Shown here one piece after another: positions 46,713 through 58,479 of a stretch of DNA of 64,000 nt; positions within the stretch are counted from its first letter, which is position 1, and the number at the start of each line of letters is the position of its first letter. The stretch covers positions 1-64,000 of the forward strand of contig ARYC01000394.1 of NCBI GenBank assembly GCA_000711775.1, read 5' to 3'. The notes beneath the pieces are model-generated. The model saw nothing but the letters and a program-made list of their open reading frames with translations. It searched no databases and was not told where the DNA came from. The DNA comes from Oxytricha trifallax (lineage: Eukaryota > Ciliophora > Spirotrichea > Sporadotrichida > Oxytrichidae). The position numbers were made by a program, and so were the translations under genes.

Positions 46713-48021
46713 TAAATCAAGTTAAGCTGTTTAGCCTCAAATATTTGCTAATTAAATTTAGTATTAATTTATTGAAAGTAAAATCTATGATAGATGAAAT
46801 ATTCATTTTAGTATTACAATTTTTAATTTTCACCCATTCAAAAATGATCTTTACAAGTAATTGAAGTCATGTTTAAGATAAATTATTTTCAAATTAAATT
46901 ATATAATTTATATTTTTAATTTTATAATACCACCAAGATAATTTATAATTTTATATAATTTTTTTATTGAAGAGAGGAAATTCAATGTGATAAATTGTTT
47001 AATTTGTCTACTAAGAATAATTAAAATCTGATATATAAAAAGATAGAAAATATTATCAACAACTATCAATATATAAATTACATCAAACTATATATTACGC
47101 ATACAAGTGTCTTAACCTTAATATTTGTTGAAAGCTATAAAATAGGATTATCTTACATTCGATAAAATAAATTCGGTGAAATATTATTAACAAAATAATG
47201 CATGAGTTTTTGAAAGAAATGATAAGTTACTTTTATTTAAAAATAGAAATTATAATATTTATTTTATCTATTGTATTGCTTGTGGATAAAAAAAATCATA
47301 GCATTAAAAATTAATGAAAGTTAAAAATTAATTATTTAATTTTGTTAAGCTACAATCAAGGTTGAATAGAAATTAAATATACAATATTAGTTACGTTAGT
47401 ATATGTCACTGTTTAAAGTTGTGATTTTTTTTGCCTAATATTTCATTAATTTTATGAAGTGAGACCAAAAGTAAAGCTGGAAAGAACGTCAACAACAAAT
47501 AATTAAATAAGAAAAACAATACATCATTAGCAATGTAGAAAAATTATTAAAACATTAATAATTTATAGAGAAGATTTTTAGCGAGAGTAATATTTATATT
47601 CTCATTATCATTCTGCTCAATTTACTTGTAGATCTCATTCTTACACCTAATCTAATGATAAAATATTCAAAATATTACATTTTAAATTTAAAAATTGTTC
47701 TTATTTTTTAAACTTTTGATCACTATCAAAATTTTCAGAAAAAATCTTAGAAAACGAAAGCAAGAGTAATAGTGAAAAATATTCAAGATATATCAAGCGA
47801 AATTAGTATGTTAATATATTGAAAGAATAGCTGGTAACAAATTCATAATAATTAACAGTTTAAAATTAATTTTTAGGTTAAAATTTATAATTTTAATGTT
47901 ATTGATCTTTAAATTTACTCTAATTTCATAAATAAGCTTAACTTTGTTAACAAAAGAGACCATTCATAATTTCTAAAGCATATTTAAAGTGGAAAAGTAT
48001 TCATGAAATATTTGAAGACTA

Positions 48022-48255
48022 ATGAATTTAGAAGTGGATAAAGCCATTACAACTATTTATATAAACTTATAGATTCATCACATTCTGAAGATACTGCTTT
48101 GGATTTTTACCTGTGCTCCTAAAGCATTGAAAAAAGTTAATGATCGCTCATGCTTAAACCTTTAGCAGTTGGCAAAGAGTGAAAAAATTTGGAATTCGGA
48201 GATACTGTTTAAATTGCTCAAATTTTGGTATTAAATTGATTGGAAGTGTCATTGA
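48022..48255 (+). CDS. F-box-like coding island
   Basis: ATG 48022 to TGA 48253-48255, 77 residues. The segment HHILKILLWIFTCAPKALKK then NLQQLAKSEKIWNSEILF follows the F-box pattern (Leu-x-x-I-F, then a Lys/Val loop, then L-x-L-x-S-x-x-IW). F-box proteins recruit substrates to SCF ubiquitin ligases. A second overlapping frame, from about 48190 to TGA near 48430 (VIEANCFTHTEFHELNVLQC), is also protein-like, so a frame change or segment junction lies near 48220. Confidence 0.4.
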
Positions 48256-48784
48256 AGCCAATTGTTTCACTCATACAGAGTTTCATGAGTTGAATGTGCT
48301 ACAGTGTTCCAGTTCGTGCTACTCTTATTTATACGAGGGACTTAATAGATTTTAAAAGATCAATGATTTCACTAATAGCTATTAAAACTAGCGAAAAGAC
48401 ATACTATGCTACTATATGATAAGGATACAAGCAAGATGAGCCAACCAAAATTTCTAACTTCTTCTTGGTACATACATTTAATGAATAAATTTGGAGATCT
48501 ATATTCTCATTATCAGAAATTAAATATTAAAAAAGTATTGATTATAATATTAAAGAATCTATTAAAAGAATAAAAATTTATTATATAACTAATTGCAGTA
48601 AATTATACAAAGAAAATCATTTGGATCGTAAAGCTCGCTAATTCGTTACTAGAATATTGTACATTTTTTGTCACCTTTGTTATCATTAGATAAGTTCAAA
48701 AAATTTAAATATTTTTTTAATTTAATCATTTTGACATTAAATGTTTAAAAATTTATATGCTAATTAGTAAAATAGTATTAATTT

Positions 48785-49018
48785 TGATTGCCTTCCAACA
48801 GCTGATTCATGGTAACTTATTCCATTTAAAATTTATCAGACTATTTTAATATATGTATTTCAAGAGAGGTTTTATCCCTTAGAAGTGTAACCAACACCTC
48901 AAAAGCAAAAATAAGATCAATAAGTACACTATTTTTACTTACCAATAATTTAAGCTTCATCTGATTGTTATATTGTTATTAATACTTGAATCCCAGAATT
49001 AACAATCGATATGAGTTA
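48785..49018 (+). CDS. Coding island, unknown
   Basis: Plus-strand frame LIAFQQLIHGNLFHLKFIRL then MYFKRGFIPQKCNQHLKSKN, ending at TGA near 49013. Raised G/C; Phe/Leu/Lys-rich. Further short protein-like frames follow at about 49030-49160 and 49240-49345 (MCCEEHQSTGKIEQNLQY). Likely further segments of the interrupted gene(s) in this stretch. Confidence 0.3.
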
Positions 49019-49896
49019 CATTCACTTGACAAGTTATTGAATTAACAAGAAGATTGAGGCTTTCTATATAACGAGAGCTGTGTGCAGGACGAATTAGGGT
49101 TTGAGTCTCTCTGTATTTTGTAAGTAATTAGAATAAGTTGGTAGCCATATTAATTTGCTTTGATCAAGAATCAATGATCTAAGAATTTTTATATTTTTAA
49201 AAATATAGTAATTGATTAAAATTGAAAAAAAAGAAAAAATATGATGTGTTGTGAAGAGCATCAATCAACAGGTAAAATTGAGCAAAATTTATAGTATAAA
49301 ACAAATAGCCTTGAAATTCTAATTGATTCTGATAACAAGCCATAGCTTATAAATTGAAATTATTTTGTTAATAATACATAAATTTTTAATTTTTGTATTA
49401 CTTTAAATATTTTAAGTCAAACTGAGTCTCTCCTTTGCAACATACATCTTTTAAGATCTAACTATAAAATCAATTCTATCGACTAATGTTTATAGTCTAT
49501 CAGGCGCCAAATGATTTGATAGTAAGGCAGAATTTTTTAATAAAATCAAGTTAAAAATTAAGGAATATTGCTAGGAGTCAGCTACATACTGCAAAAAGGG
49601 CTTGTCAGTTGCATCTAAAGAACAAGCATAAAAACTTAAAACAACCAAAATGAAATGTTTCATAATGGGTTATTTATTGTATTAGCTTATCGACAAGTAT
49701 GCTGCATCAATAAGATGAAAACAATATTCTAGATTCTTTTAAAATAAATATAGAAATTAATTAAGAATATAAGAATATGAAAGCATGTCTGATCAAAAGG
49801 TAGAGTATCATTTAAAAGAAATGCAAGTTACAATTGACATATCAATTTTTTATTTTTTGAGAGGTTGCACCTGATAAGAGTGAAGGTTGAGGATGA

Positions 49897-49991
49897 CTGA
49901 AACTTAGCAAGAAAACCGAATATAATGGATATGGAGAGATAATATTTAGTGATGGTGATATATACTGTGGTGAATAGAAGAATAGCAACGC
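49897..49991 (+). CDS. Second MORN-repeat coding island
   Basis: The frame reads KKTEYNGYGEIIFSDGDIYC then GEQKNSNA, a textbook MORN unit. It is preceded in frame by TGA at 49894-49896 and loses coding character after 49991, so it is a short segment of about 95 bp, the size of a small MDS. With 45521-45700 it suggests one MORN-repeat gene spread over several kb on the plus strand. Confidence 0.5.
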
Positions 49992-50236
49992 TTTTTTTGG
50001 ATTTTATTTTTATTATTTTTGCTATAACTACTAGTTTATTTCAATTTTCATATAATTTTATTTAAAAAATCTTAATTCTATAGGAATTTGATGATAACTA
50101 TTTTGATTATAGTTTATATTATTAAAGCTTACTTAATTAAAATAAAAGAACTAATCAAACTAATGTCTTCGTGGCTATTCAAAATTATTTAATAATATAG
50201 TTCTTCAATTTAAATGTTATCTTAATTTTGTGTTTG

Positions 50237-50405
50237 AAAGGAAGACGACGATGAAGACGATGAAGATGATGAAGAGGAAAAATTGTAAAAAAATCAAAAT
50301 TTGAGGCTCATTTTGGCACCATCAATGGTACGTTCTTGGCCTAACTGTACGCTAAAGGCGCACGCACCACCAGTTACAAAAACAAAGTTAAGTGGCAGTG
50401 GCAGT
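50237..50405 (+). CDS. Coding island interrupted by the TBE
   Basis: The start has an acidic tract (EDDDEDDEDDEEEKL, from 50243), and then, in another frame, AHFGTINGTFLAQLYAKGAR and TTSYKNKVKWQWQ. The second frame runs straight into the TBE terminus at 50406. Removing the TBE and one AGT copy would join it to TCCTCTTGCATGTCTTGA at 54464, giving a stop six codons later. So the TBE appears to sit near the 3' end of a host gene segment. The segment may be the tail of the MORN gene. Confidence 0.4.
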
Positions 50406-50639
50406 CAAAACCCCAAAACCCCTACAGTAGTTTGAATGAGTTTTTGATTGATAAAAGTAGACTATTTGTGCATACTTTATTAGGGTTTTAATAGAGTTTA
50501 TGTAGAAGATTAGGGTTTTAATATTAGTAATTTAAGTGAGTATAGCAAGCGAGTTTTTTAAATATTTCACACAAACATAATCTTTGAGTCATGTGGCAGT
50601 TCTCTGAATTTTATCTTTCTAAGTTGATGTTTGATTGTT

Positions 50640-52007
50640 TCTATTGTTTGTTAATTCTCTTAGCTTGGCTTGATATAGTTGAGTATGCAAGTTCTCTGAG
50701 ACCTCCATTTATTTTATTTTTATCGAGATATTGTTTGATTCTCTGCTTAGAATCTCTCTCACCCCTGCAGCTAAAGTAATCGTTTCTTGGCATGTCGCTC
50801 TCTATTATTATTACTGCTAGAGCCCAGATATCCCATTAAGTTCTCCATCTCTCCAATCCTCTCTCTCTGGGAAATATCCAGGAGTGCCGTATACATTTCC
50901 TTATGCAGAGGCTTGCACTCTTTGAGCTCTGTTGAAGTCAATAATATAAACTCTAAGAGGCCGAAAGTTCAACATGATGTTCTCAGGCTTTAAGTCTCTA
51001 TGAACATAACCTAGCTGGTGAAGCTCTTCAATCCCTTCAACTATCTGCTATACTATCTAGCTAATTTATCTCTGACATCTATTGTCAGATAAATTCTCTG
51101 TAAGTCATTTCAAGTAAAGGAAGCCTGAAGGCTACATGATCTTTACCAAGTAAAATAGCATCAAGCCAGATGATAAGCCTACACTCATTTAACTTTGCCT
51201 TTTAAAGAGCATAATACTCATTAGCAAATTACATTTGGAATTTTCATCAGCAAGGAAGTAATTGAAAGGATATATCTTGTAAGCATATTAGTCATCAGTA
51301 ATGACTCTCTTCTCAATTTATCTTCAAGAGTAAGGTAGCTTTCTAGGCAAGAATCTAAGTCAATAATTTTTAATATAGGAATCTTCATTGCCTCAATTTA
51401 ACCATGATTTTATTGATCTCAGAGACTGGAAAGTTTTTGGCTGCTTTCTTCATTTTGACTTACTTCTACACTTCAACTCTAAGAGACTCCACTGGGTTTC
51501 TTGATCTTCTCTTTAGAGGAATTTATTACCAGTAGGTTCATGAATAAAGACAAAACTTTAATTGTGCTTTTTCTTTAAGTGCACTTTGAGATCTCTAGTA
51601 TGAGAATATGGCTTCGCACAGAACTCACAGACATACTTCCCATCTTTCTTTTAATGCTTTAGATATAACCTTGCCATATCGTTGTGTAAATCTCTCAAGT
51701 GTCTTTTATAAGTCGACTTGTAAGGGAAAACTTTATTGCATTCTTTGCATTAATAGTTAACTTTAGCTGAAATTTATTAAGGCTATATGGCGGGTTGTTT
51801 AACCTCCTCCTCAATTTGAACAGATTCTTTGATAACCTCCTACTTAACTTATATTTAAATCTCAAAACTAGACTGGTCAAAGTTGTCATAAGTAGGCTCC
51901 CACTGAGTACAAGCATCTCTGGTCTCTACTTTTTTTGGTTGCTGGAATGATAATTTTTATTGATTTTACCCAAGTAATGCTGCTCTTCTTAGAAGGTTAG
52001 CGCTCAT
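50640..52007 (-). pseudogene. TBE '57-kDa' zinc-finger/protein-kinase gene with frameshifts
   Basis: ATG 52007-52005 opens MSANLLRRAALLGQNQQKL. Two C2H2 fingers follow (CKECNKVFPYKSTYKRHLRDLH-type at 51665-51750 and CEFCAKPYSHTRDLKVHL at 51570-51640). Then comes a kinase-like domain with the catalytic loop GYVHRDLKPENIML (50960-51010), YIIDFN in place of DFG, GTPGYFPE (activation-loop end, near 50880) and DIWALAVIIIES (near 50830). I find frame changes near 51450, 51330, 51225 and 50850. After the last kinase block no TGA occurs before the TIR, so the stop is unclear. DFN instead of DFG may mean altered metal binding. A DNA-binding regulator with a kinase domain is the inferred role. Confidence 0.85.
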
Positions 52008-52477
52008 TTTAGTTTGCTGATATATTTTATTATTATAATGTTAAAATATACCTTGATAAACTTTAATAGTCGAGTATAAGACACTCTGGTAGATTTTCGG
52101 CTGAGAGGTAAGAAAATTAAATACCCATAGAAGACTGTAAGTTTACATATTTTATAAGAATTTTATTCGTTATAGTAAATTAATATACTCCTAATGAAGT
52201 TTTGTTTCTCTAGGAGGTTCTTCAAATCAAGTTTGAACTTAATTTGGAGGACCTCCTAAAATAATTAAACATTATTAGGAGCAATTTAATGGAGATAGAT
52301 TGATAAAAATCGAAATCAATCTGTGAAACTTGGAGCAAGTTTTTCAATGCTTCTCCGTATATCTTTTTAAGGTTGACCTCCAGTAGGTCCTCCTATTTAG
52401 TAGTAAGATTTTAATAAACTTAGAATGGATATCCATAATTTTAAATTTCATTAACATTTCTAAAAAGAGGAAACAAG

Positions 52478-53267
52478 ATGGAGTCTATGAATGATGCAAT
52501 GAAGAGAATTTAATCTCAAGATTTAATAGGAAAATTTCGAAGTAAAGAGGGCCTTTATAGATACTTGGTATAGCAAGGTAAGTGCTTAAGTTAGATTAGT
52601 AAATCCATTATAATTGGATTGTTCTTGCCAACTTAGGAGGGAACTAAAATATCATTCTTAAAAAGCCTTACTAAGTGAAGAGAAAAAAGCTTTTAAGTCT
52701 AATGAAATTAGGATGATCGAGATACCTAACTACCCTGAAATTTCAGTAACAAACCTCTATGATGATGCTATGAGTGATCCAGATGTTGCTCTCTACCTTC
52801 CATCAAAGTTGCAACACTCTAATAAGTTGCCAGAGAGAAACTTTTTCTTTGGTGTCCTTGGAACTCTGAAACCTGAGTACTTAATGAAGTAATTTAAGAA
52901 GCTCATAAGAAACGCTACAGCATCTCTCCTGAAGAAAAAGAGAAGCAAGGTATTAAAATAAGCGAGACCTGGTCTAGGAACTTCAAAAGCATCCTTTCAT
53001 CTCAAGTAAGCTTAGCCTTCTAACTTTTTAGAAAAACCTGGTACTGCTATATACTTGATGAAAGAGCGCAGCAAATTAAACAGAGAGAGAAAGTCTCAAG
53101 TAAAACATGAATTGAGTAAGAGGCTCTTCAAAGATTTATAAAAGCCAGAAGAGATGAACATAGATGCGGGAGCTGGCACTAAGAGAAGAAACATAGGCCC
53201 AGGCAAGCCCTAAGAGGAAGAAAAGAAAGAGAAGCCAAATCCTTTTACGGGCAAATTTAATATGTGA
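52478..53267 (+). pseudogene. TBE '22-kDa' gene, one apparent frameshift
   Basis: ATG 52478 reads MESMNDAMKRIQSQDLIGKF, then GLYRYLVQQG and GLFLPTQEGTKISFLKSLTK to TGA near 52676. From the overlapping frame at about 52660 the protein continues SEEKKAFKSNEIRMIEIPNY, PEISVTNLYDDAMSDPDVAL and a Lys-rich tail to TGA 53265-53267. One base separates the two. Blocks align with the intact homologue at 5547-6352, which supports the frameshift reading. The C-terminal KKEKPNPFTG-type tail is basic. Function unknown. Confidence 0.85.
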
Positions 53268-53289
53268 TATTATTCATTCGTTTAAATCT

Positions 53290-54324
53290 AAAACTTATTT
53301 ATAAACACAAAATCTCCCTTCTCTTGCACACACTTTAGCTTTTATCATCGCTGACTCTTTTCGCAGCACTCTTAATAAAATCTACTGTATCTATGTTTAA
53401 ATCGTGCATTAAGTGATAGAGTAGAAGTTTCTTGTAGTGGCCTTTCAATAACCGCCAATATAATTCAATTCCATTGAACTAAGGGCTGTAAGGAACATTA
53501 AATACATGTGTTATATTTAGCCTTTCATATTCCTTCCTTGAGTCTTTAATTTTATGAACTGAAAAGTTATCAACGAACAGAATAATCTCTTAGTCAGCGT
53601 ACTTAATCTCTGAGATATTGCAAGAACTTAATATATTATTCAGTCTTTATAGAGCGAGGGTGAATAACATAAGTCTCGAGGCCACTATCTTTACTTATTC
53701 CACCAAGAATAGCATGAGTTTACACCTTAACCTTTTAGTCATAAACTTCTATATTACTATACCTCTCGTACAATAACCTTGATATAAAGGTATTGAATGT
53801 AAATGCAGCTTCATCAGCGTGTATAAACTTTATATTATGCTCTTAAGACCTCTGCATTTAATCGAATATATAATTTAAATTAGTCTTATAAAATGGAACA
53901 TTAAAGTCAATCACTCTCTTAATGCGATTGACTGTCTTGTAAGATATTCCATTATTTTTATATATGTTAGCTATCGATTAAGCAGATACGTGAAGCTCAG
54001 GAAATTGGCGATGAAACATCACGGCCCTCTAGGATAGAGAGAAATGAGCCCAGTATTTAAGAGTCTTATCATTAATTAGATAGTCAATATGATGTTGCTA
54101 AAATTCAAGGGTCTCTTAGACTTAGAATTAAGTTGCTATCTCTTTAAATCCAATACTAATAGACAGTGAGACCTCACAGTTGCTGGAGATTTATGGAGTA
54201 GCCTTGCTATAGACGTATAATTCAGAACAGGCTTGAGTTATTCACTATATTCATCACATCCATATAGCAACTTAAACAATAAATTTATATACTCAATGTC
54301 ATAAACAGACTCCAAACCTCGCAT
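53290..54324 (-). pseudogene. TBE DDE transposase, frameshifted
   Basis: ATG 54324-54322 opens MRGLESVYDIEYINLLFKLL. The catalytic motifs are present: D in FIHADEA (codon at 53814-53812), D in ILFVDNFSVH (53571-53569) and E in YSPQFNGIELYW, with 34 residues between the last two (DD34E). Apparent one-base shifts lie near 54100 and near 53628. The frame has no TGA after the last conserved block and runs into the 22-kDa gene on the other strand; conservation ends near 53290. Family: IS630/Tc1/mariner, as in other TBEs. Confidence 0.88.
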
Positions 54325-54465
54325 ATACTCACTTAAATTACTAATATTTAAACATTAAACCCCTACATAAACCCTATTAAAACCCTAATAAAGTATGCAC
54401 TAATAGTCTACTTTTATCAATCAAAAACTCAGTTAGACTACTGAAAGGGTATTGGGGTTTTGAGT

Positions 54466-55153
54466 CCTCTTGCATGTCTTGATGCTTGAAGAAAAGAAAG
54501 GGTAGTATATATCTATTTAAAATTACCATTTTAATTTAAAAATTAATACCCTATATTTAATACACAAAATTAAGATAACATTACATTACCTTGAGTTGAG
54601 AATGTTTTGATAATTAAGATCTCCAATAAATCTTGATTATTTTTAATTTCTCTTAAATACTACTAAAAATACGACTATAGTTCTTCAATTTAATACTAGC
54701 CAAATTTTAAAAAATCACCGTCACACAATTATTTAACTTTATATAAAAAATATAAATTACTGATTAAAGAAATTCAGTTGATAAAAAGATGATGCTTTTT
54801 AAATTAGTGTTTATTATTAACATAATAAACTTTTTTACCAATAAAAATGAAAATTTCTTATTAGATTAGTTTAATCTGATTATGAATAATATGTGATTAA
54901 ATTATTTGCTAATAATATTGATATTTATAATCTATTTTATAATGGCCTGAGACCTGAAAAAAGCTTATTTAGTAATGATAATATGCAAAATATACCTTTA
55001 TATATAATAATATAAAATTTAAAAAATGGCAATCATCTTATATATACTTTTATCTTTCAACAAACTAGTCTACAAAGTATTGTTGAAGAATAATAAGATA
55101 TTCTAATTCCAAGTTAAATTCAAACATGAGACTAGACTTTAAAATAAACATCA
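54466..55153. other. AT-rich spacer
   Basis: The first 20 bp continue the coding island cut by the TBE (see 50237-50405). Beyond that I see no supported feature. Confidence 0.4.
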
Positions 55154-55416
55154 ATGGACTCTAATGAAGAGTACAAAAGAAAGCAATTAGGATGGCAAAA
55201 ACTTGTTTAGACTTAGCAGGCATCAAGAAAAGTAGCTGAGTAAATAGGTAATGCAAATATTAATAACCAACTTAATGAGTTCAGTGCCGCTGCAAATTAA
55301 AATAATGCTTAATCAAGTAGTGACTAGAGATAGTAAAATCAAAATTTGAATATTTATGATGCTGAAATTGTTCATTATAATTTAATCTTTCTATAGACAA
55401 ATTAATCGCAAAGTTA
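55154..55416 (+). CDS. N-terminal coding segment, Gln/Asn-rich protein
   Basis: ATG 55154 opens MDSNEEYKRKQLGWQKLVQT then QASRKVAEQIGNANINNQLN, Gln-rich thereafter (EFSAAANQNNAQSSSDQR). Eight TAA/TAG codons read as Gln, a good code indicator. Coding character holds to about 55410, where MITE family B copy 2 begins. So the gene is interrupted here by an element that must be removed, by excision or as part of an IES. No family recognised. Confidence 0.6.
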
Positions 55417-55685
55417 GTAAAACCTCATTAGTCAATTAAGAACGAAGATTAGAAGATAAGAACAATTAAATTAAAATATAATTATAATTGGCTGAAATTT
55501 AATATAATTAGGCTAAAAACAAATTTACGCACCCTGATTGGTTTATTTTATAGAGACAATTTATTCGAGCCAATGGTTTTAATAATTAGCCAAAAGTTAA
55601 TTAATTTGCGCCAATTATAATAATATTTTAATTTAATTGTTCTTATCTCCTAATCTTCGTTCTTAATTGACTAATGGGGTTTTAC
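55417..55685. mobile_element. 269-bp MITE, family B copy 2
   Basis: Ends GTAAAACCTCATTAGTCAAT and its mirror at 55685 (GGGGTTTTAC); arms of about 50 bp run through AGAACGAAGATTAGAAGATA. It abuts the coding segment at 55154-55416. Family copy 1 is at 33422-33685. Confidence 0.85.
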
Positions 55686-56120
55686 CACCTTACAGAAAAT
55701 CTTAAAATATAGAATTGGCTTTAAATAGAAACTAATAATTATTAAATCTTCCATCAAACAAGTAAAAGTTCTAATCTTATTAAAAATATTGAATAAATTA
55801 CAACAGTAAGTTTAACTAACTATTACTTCACTACAAATAAAGATGAAAATTATTAGAAAATAAATAATTATAGTTAAAAGAGAAGTCTTGAATACAGGCG
55901 AAAATTTTTCGAATGAGCATATTGAGCGATTGCTGAATGATATTTTAGCATTTACAATTGGATAGCAATAACATAAGAATTGGGAAGTTGCTTTGATAAA
56001 ATCTATCATTTATTATGAATCGCCTTCACAAGAATTAAGCAATTATAATTTTAATTGGAAATTAATAAATTAAATCATAAACTAAATATATTAATTAGTA
56101 TTTTTAGAGATTAAACGCAG

Positions 56121-56315
56121 ATGGAGCTAAAGCATTCATATAAAATGTAAGTTAAAAAAAGCATATCTTTATATTTCTTTTTTTAGCGGTCCTACCTGGC
56201 AAGATCACAAGTGTCACTGGACTGATGCTCCAAAAGACGACAAGAGAGGGGATTTTGAAGACTTTGAGATAAATCATGATGAAAATGATGATGAAGATTT
56301 TGAAATTTTTTTAGG
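56121..56315 (+). CDS. Coding segment with a 39-bp intron, acidic protein
   Basis: MELKHSYK (56121-56146) is joined across an intron at 56147-56185 (GTAAGTT...TTTTTTAG) to GPTWQDHKCHWTDAPKDDKR then GDFEDFEINHDENDDEDFE. Splicing gives one frame, and G/C rises sharply in the second exon. It could be the next segment of the gene starting at 55154. Ends near 56315 where composition turns AT-rich. No domain recognised; HKCHW could be a metal-binding motif. Confidence 0.5.
56147..56185 (+). other. 39-bp intron
   Basis: GTAAGTTAAA...TTCTTTTTTAG with canonical ends and a pyrimidine-rich 3' part. It separates two coding stretches and its removal keeps the frame. Confidence 0.55.
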
Positions 56316-57485
56316 CATTCCATTAATGATTATTATATTAAGTTTAAATTTTAAAGTTAATATAATAATTAATAAATTAAATTTTTCATATTTCTATCAT
56401 GAATGATAACATAATTAATCACAAATAATATTTTGAATAGAAGCAAAGTAGGTAAGGTATATAAGTTTTGGACTAGTTGTAGAAAGAATGAAATACAAGA
56501 AAATAGTAGAAGTCTTGCCAAGTATCTATATTAGAAAGAAAATAAATTGCATAAATTTGGGAAGAGTTTAAGAAGATCATAAAAATATATTATAATCTAC
56601 TTGTGTTTAATTTGAGCGAGAAAAAAACTTGACAAATAATGATAGAGTTTATGATGGTTTGGTCTCAATCAATATGGTACATCAACACAAACCACACATA
56701 AGCAATAAAAGGACACCAAATAATGCAGTAAGACAATCATAATCACAGAATGGAGCAAGATCCTCGACCCGTAATAACTTAAATAATACGAAAGAAGGAA
56801 ATATTAAGTAATTTAACATATTCATGGCGATCAAGTTGTTCATGCCAATCAGGCTATTTTTAAATTAAGAGTGAATGAATTAAATACAAAAAGCACTCTT
56901 TTAAACTTATAATGCCAAGCTAAAATAAAAATTAGATACATCTTATTTACATTTATTTGATATTTTTTAAAATTTCAGATAGAATCCTGTTTTAAATTCA
57001 TTATTTTAGCGCTCACGTATAAAATTAATAATCTGCATTAAATTGATAAAATATTAAATATATTTAATTTTAATTCATCAATTAAATTGGCTTCTAAATA
57101 ATTTATTCAATCAATATAAAATTTAGGTAATTTATATCCTTTTTTTTGGAAATTGGAATTTCCAAAGTTATTGTTAAGGAATATTACATAAAGATAAAAA
57201 AATATATTTAATATTAAATAATAAGTTCGCATTTTAATTACCTACAGTAATTATCTATCTATCTAATAAGTTCTTAAAATAAAAGTAATCCAGACGGAAC
57301 TCTTTTGAGAGAGTGATAAAAAATAGAATATTACATTGAATGACACAATGAAAGCTTCTCAATTAAATTATTGCTATCCCTCATTGATCAGTAAGTTCCT
57401 TAAATTGATTACTCTTACTCTCTCATTTTTTGAGGGAACAACTCATTTTCAAATCAACTATAAATATTTGTCTGATTCCATAATA

Positions 57486-57743
57486 ATGATATTTAATGTT
57501 TCTTAAAGCTTGTTCCATAATTACTTTTTCTAATAGGTTAATATTTACAGTAAGTTAAATCCTGTTACCCTTGAATTCTGCTCAGCCCTTTTTGTTTAAG
57601 ATGAGGATCTTATATTATTTGAGATCTTATCGAAATTTAAAAAATCACTTAACTGTTTCACAGAGATGAACTTACTAGATATTTCATCCTTAGTTTTCAT
57701 TCTTTACTAAGTTTCCAGATTTTTTTAATTTAATTTAGTGTGA
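57486..57743 (+). CDS. Coding island, 85-aa frame
   Basis: ATG 57486 to TGA 57741-57743. The part from 57550 (KLNPVTLEFCSALFVQDEDL then FEILSKFKKSLNCFTEMNLL) is protein-like and G/C-raised. Spaced Leu residues are suggestive of a repeat protein but not enough to name one. Confidence 0.4.
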
Positions 57744-58479
57744 AAAAAGGTCAAGAAATGATCTTAGCTTAAGAACCGGCATTAATAAAATCACCAAAGA
57801 ACTGGTAATTATAATACCGATTTATTTTTGATGAACTCATAATTACAAAATTTGAAGAAAATTGGAGTTTATAAACTAAAAGAACAAGTTAAATGAAAAA
57901 AATTATTATTTTTTAATTAATAAATGTAAGGTTATCTTTTAAAAATCAGATTTAATAAAATCATTCGTTTTGTTAAATATAATTTTTGAATTATAATTTA
58001 AAAAAAAAGAACAAAATTATGTTATAAATTAATTGATAAAGAATTTTTTTTTGAAAATCATATAAAGTCCTTATTTTTTATAATTTAGTATTATCTATTT
58101 ATATTTTTTGTAAAATATTCAAAATTTCTATATGTTTTAATAAAGTATCTTTGATAAGTATAATTATTAATAATTTTAATTATTATATTTTTTATAAATA
58201 TATAAATCTTTAATTTAATTGAATTATTTTTACACTTGTTTTATTATCTTTAATAAAAACAATCAACCGTAATGTTTAACGAAAAAAGATAAATTATATT
58301 ATTTTTATATCTTTTTATTATTAATACGTTTTGATGAATATACTGTTAATATCGAAACATTTACCTGTATATAAAACTTTTTGTCTTTTACAAAATTTTT
58401 TGTTTCTCAAGCCAATATCTCCTTTTCAAGTTAGTTATAAGTATTTTTTAGTTTAGACTTACTGGTATATTGGGAGGTA

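Larger units (their letters stand above)
50406..54462. mobile_element. TBE1-like: TBE copy 1, nearly complete (4057 bp)
   Basis: The left end CAAAACCCCAAAACCCCTAC and right end GGTATTGGGGTTTTG are inverted, TIRs matching for about 140 bp, with AGT directly repeated at 50403-50405 and 54463-54465, the ANT-type 3-bp duplication of TBEs. The telomere-like C4A4 ends and length near 4.1 kb match Telomere-Bearing Elements of Oxytricha. It holds zinc-finger/kinase (-), 22-kDa (+) and transposase (-) genes. Each shows apparent single-base frameshifts, so it is either recently decayed or the sequence has indel errors. Confidence 0.95.

Noticed and set aside
52570..52595. Possible intron (GTAAGTGC...ATTAG) in the TBE 22-kDa gene of copy 1
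   Set aside because: Copies 1 and 3 both read openly through this place with similar residues, and removing it shifts the frame; no intron needed.
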